Positions 5,483-6,388 of a stretch of 6,388 nt of DNA are shown here, piece after piece. The position numbers and the translations under genes were made by a program. The notes beneath the pieces were generated by a model. That model saw only the letters and a program-made list of their open reading frames with translations. It searched no databases and was not told the DNA's origin. How positions within the stretch are numbered: the stretch's first letter is position 1; each line of letters begins with the position of its first letter. The stretch lies in NCBI GenBank assembly GCA_027314685.1, contig DAHVAI010000454.1:1-6388 (forward strand), written 5' to 3'. The stretch is from Nitrososphaerota archaeon (GTDB lineage Archaea; Thermoproteota; Nitrososphaeria; Nitrososphaerales; CADDZS01).

Positions 5483-6388
5483 TTGGGAACAGGAAGAAAC
5501 ACTGGACTTTCTGTGACACTTGCGATAGTGATTGTCTTGGTTCTTGCTGTCGCTGCCTTGTCTGGCATCTATTTTGCGACGCCCAACTTCTCGCATAGAA
5601 CTGGATCGAATGAAATATCAGTTGAAGCTCTATCATTCAATATTTCTTCATCTGACCTTTCCTCAACTGTCAATGTGAATTCGAAGTCGCCTCTTGTTCG
5701 AATGGACCTGTACGTAAACGACACGCTACTCGGCTACTGCAACTTTACCTGGTCTGGGTCAACTATGATGTGGAATGGAATACCGCAGACAACAAGAAAC
5801 TGGAACAACGGTACTTATTCCATAATATTTTCTGTTTCACCGCAATACTTCCCAAGGATGTCTCAATTTTCGATGATGGATGGCGCGTTGTACAACATTG
5901 AAATGATAGCCCACTTCCAGAATGGGGCAACCTACACCGTCGACCGAGGGGTCTACGTCAACAGCAACGGATTCTCAGGCATGATGGGCGGAGGATCCTC
6001 GTGGCAGGGCATGATGGGAAGGTACTTCCCAGTTCAAAATGTTTCGATTAGAAACGTAATCAGTGACATGAACAACCCACCAAGCAATGCAAACATAATC
6101 AAGAGCAACGACACAATAGTTTTCAGCGAAACTCAAAACGTAACGATTCTTGCAGTTGGCATGATGCCTGACAAAGCAACGAATCTGACAGGCATGAACC
6201 CGCCGAGCTATGCTAGCGATGATGCCTTTGTGATCTACGGACTCATTGACCCAACTTTGGTCATCCCAAGCGGCGCTCACATCAATCTCATCTTCGCAAA
6301 CTTTGACGATGACATGTATCACAACTTTGTAGTAACTTCACTTGTGCCACCGTACTACTACATGCTTATGAAGGGTATGATGTTCTCA
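5483..6388 (+). CDS. Membrane-anchored, Met-rich protein with C-terminal sulfocyanin-like cupredoxin domain; 3' end outside window
   Basis: 302 residues are present and the gene runs off the right edge. An uncleaved-looking N-terminal membrane helix (about 9-31) puts the rest outside the cell. Residues 40-160 form a Ser/Asn-rich, probably beta-sandwich domain that I do not recognise. A Met/Gly-rich linker follows, with GMMG at 166-169 and 176-179. From about 185 the sequence resembles sulfocyanin/rusticyanin blue-copper domains: FVIYGLIDPTLVIPSGA (249-265), then DDDMYHNFVV (275-284) with His280 as the likely first copper ligand, then VPPYYYMLM (288-296). The remaining Cys-His-Met ligands would lie beyond the window. 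Eight N-X-S/T sequons (N53, N79, N87, N109, N186, N209, N219, N234) fit an archaeal surface glycoprotein. The TTG start is the only standard one after the in-frame TGA at 5450, with GAGGTG 11 bases upstream. Family proteins carry electrons to terminal oxidases; that role is inferred here. Confidence 0.72.
   Translation, partial: MGTGRNTGLSVTLAIVIVLVLAVAALSGIYFATPNFSHRTGSNEISVEALSFNISSSDLSSTVNVNSKSPLVRMDLYVNDTLLGYCNFTWSGSTMMWNGIPQTTRNWNNGTYSIIFSVSPQYFPRMSQFSMMDGALYNIEMIAHFQNGATYTVDRGVYVNSNGFSGMMGGGSSWQGMMGRYFPVQNVSIRNVISDMNNPPSNANIIKSNDTIVFSETQNVTILAVGMMPDKATNLTGMNPPSYASDDAFVIYGLIDPTLVIPSGAHINLIFANFDDDMYHNFVVTSLVPPYYYMLMKGMMFS

Noticed and set aside
5975..6322. Minus-strand open frame of 115 codons at the right end
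   Set aside because: It is antisense to the cupredoxin-domain gene, whose frame shows a membrane anchor, sequons and copper-protein motifs.

Overview
The window looks like chromosomal DNA from an archaeon, perhaps an acidophile of the Thermoplasmata, Thaumarchaeota or Sulfolobales type. The lineage is inferred. The evidence is a sulfocyanin-like blue-copper protein dense in N-glycosylation sequons, a Hyf/Ehr-type membrane complex of the kind found in such lineages, TATA-like boxes, and TTG starts on three genes.

Left half, minus strand (1-3789): a tightly packed operon transcribed right to left, in the order hyfC-like, hyfE-like, hyfF-like, hyfG-like (cut by the window edge). It encodes membrane subunits and the large subunit of a complex related to group 4 membrane-bound hydrogenases and to respiratory complex I. 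The large subunit has lost both cysteines of the proximal Ni-binding motif: the place of RxCGxCxxxH reads RSAGNFSASY. The complex is therefore very unlikely to be a hydrogenase. It fits the energy-converting hydrogenase-related (Ehr) complexes, whose electron donor and acceptor are mostly unknown.

Middle (3790-4457): a 668-base intergenic region between the operon and a divergent gene. It holds a strong ribosome binding site for hyfC, a TATA-like stretch, a 19-base palindrome, a long-range inverted repeat, a direct repeat, a composite motif present once near each divergent gene, and a 69-codon open frame with no start codon that may be a decayed gene.

Right half, plus strand (4458-6388): a complete cation diffusion facilitator (CDF; Zn-type efflux) gene, then a gene for a membrane-anchored, Met-rich, extracytoplasmic protein ending in a sulfocyanin-like cupredoxin domain. 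The last gene runs off the window before the remaining copper ligands.

Together the window carries a proton- or sodium-coupled membrane redox module, a metal exporter, and a surface copper protein that could carry electrons. A functional link between these is inference. Gene calls rest on recognised motifs, not on database searches.
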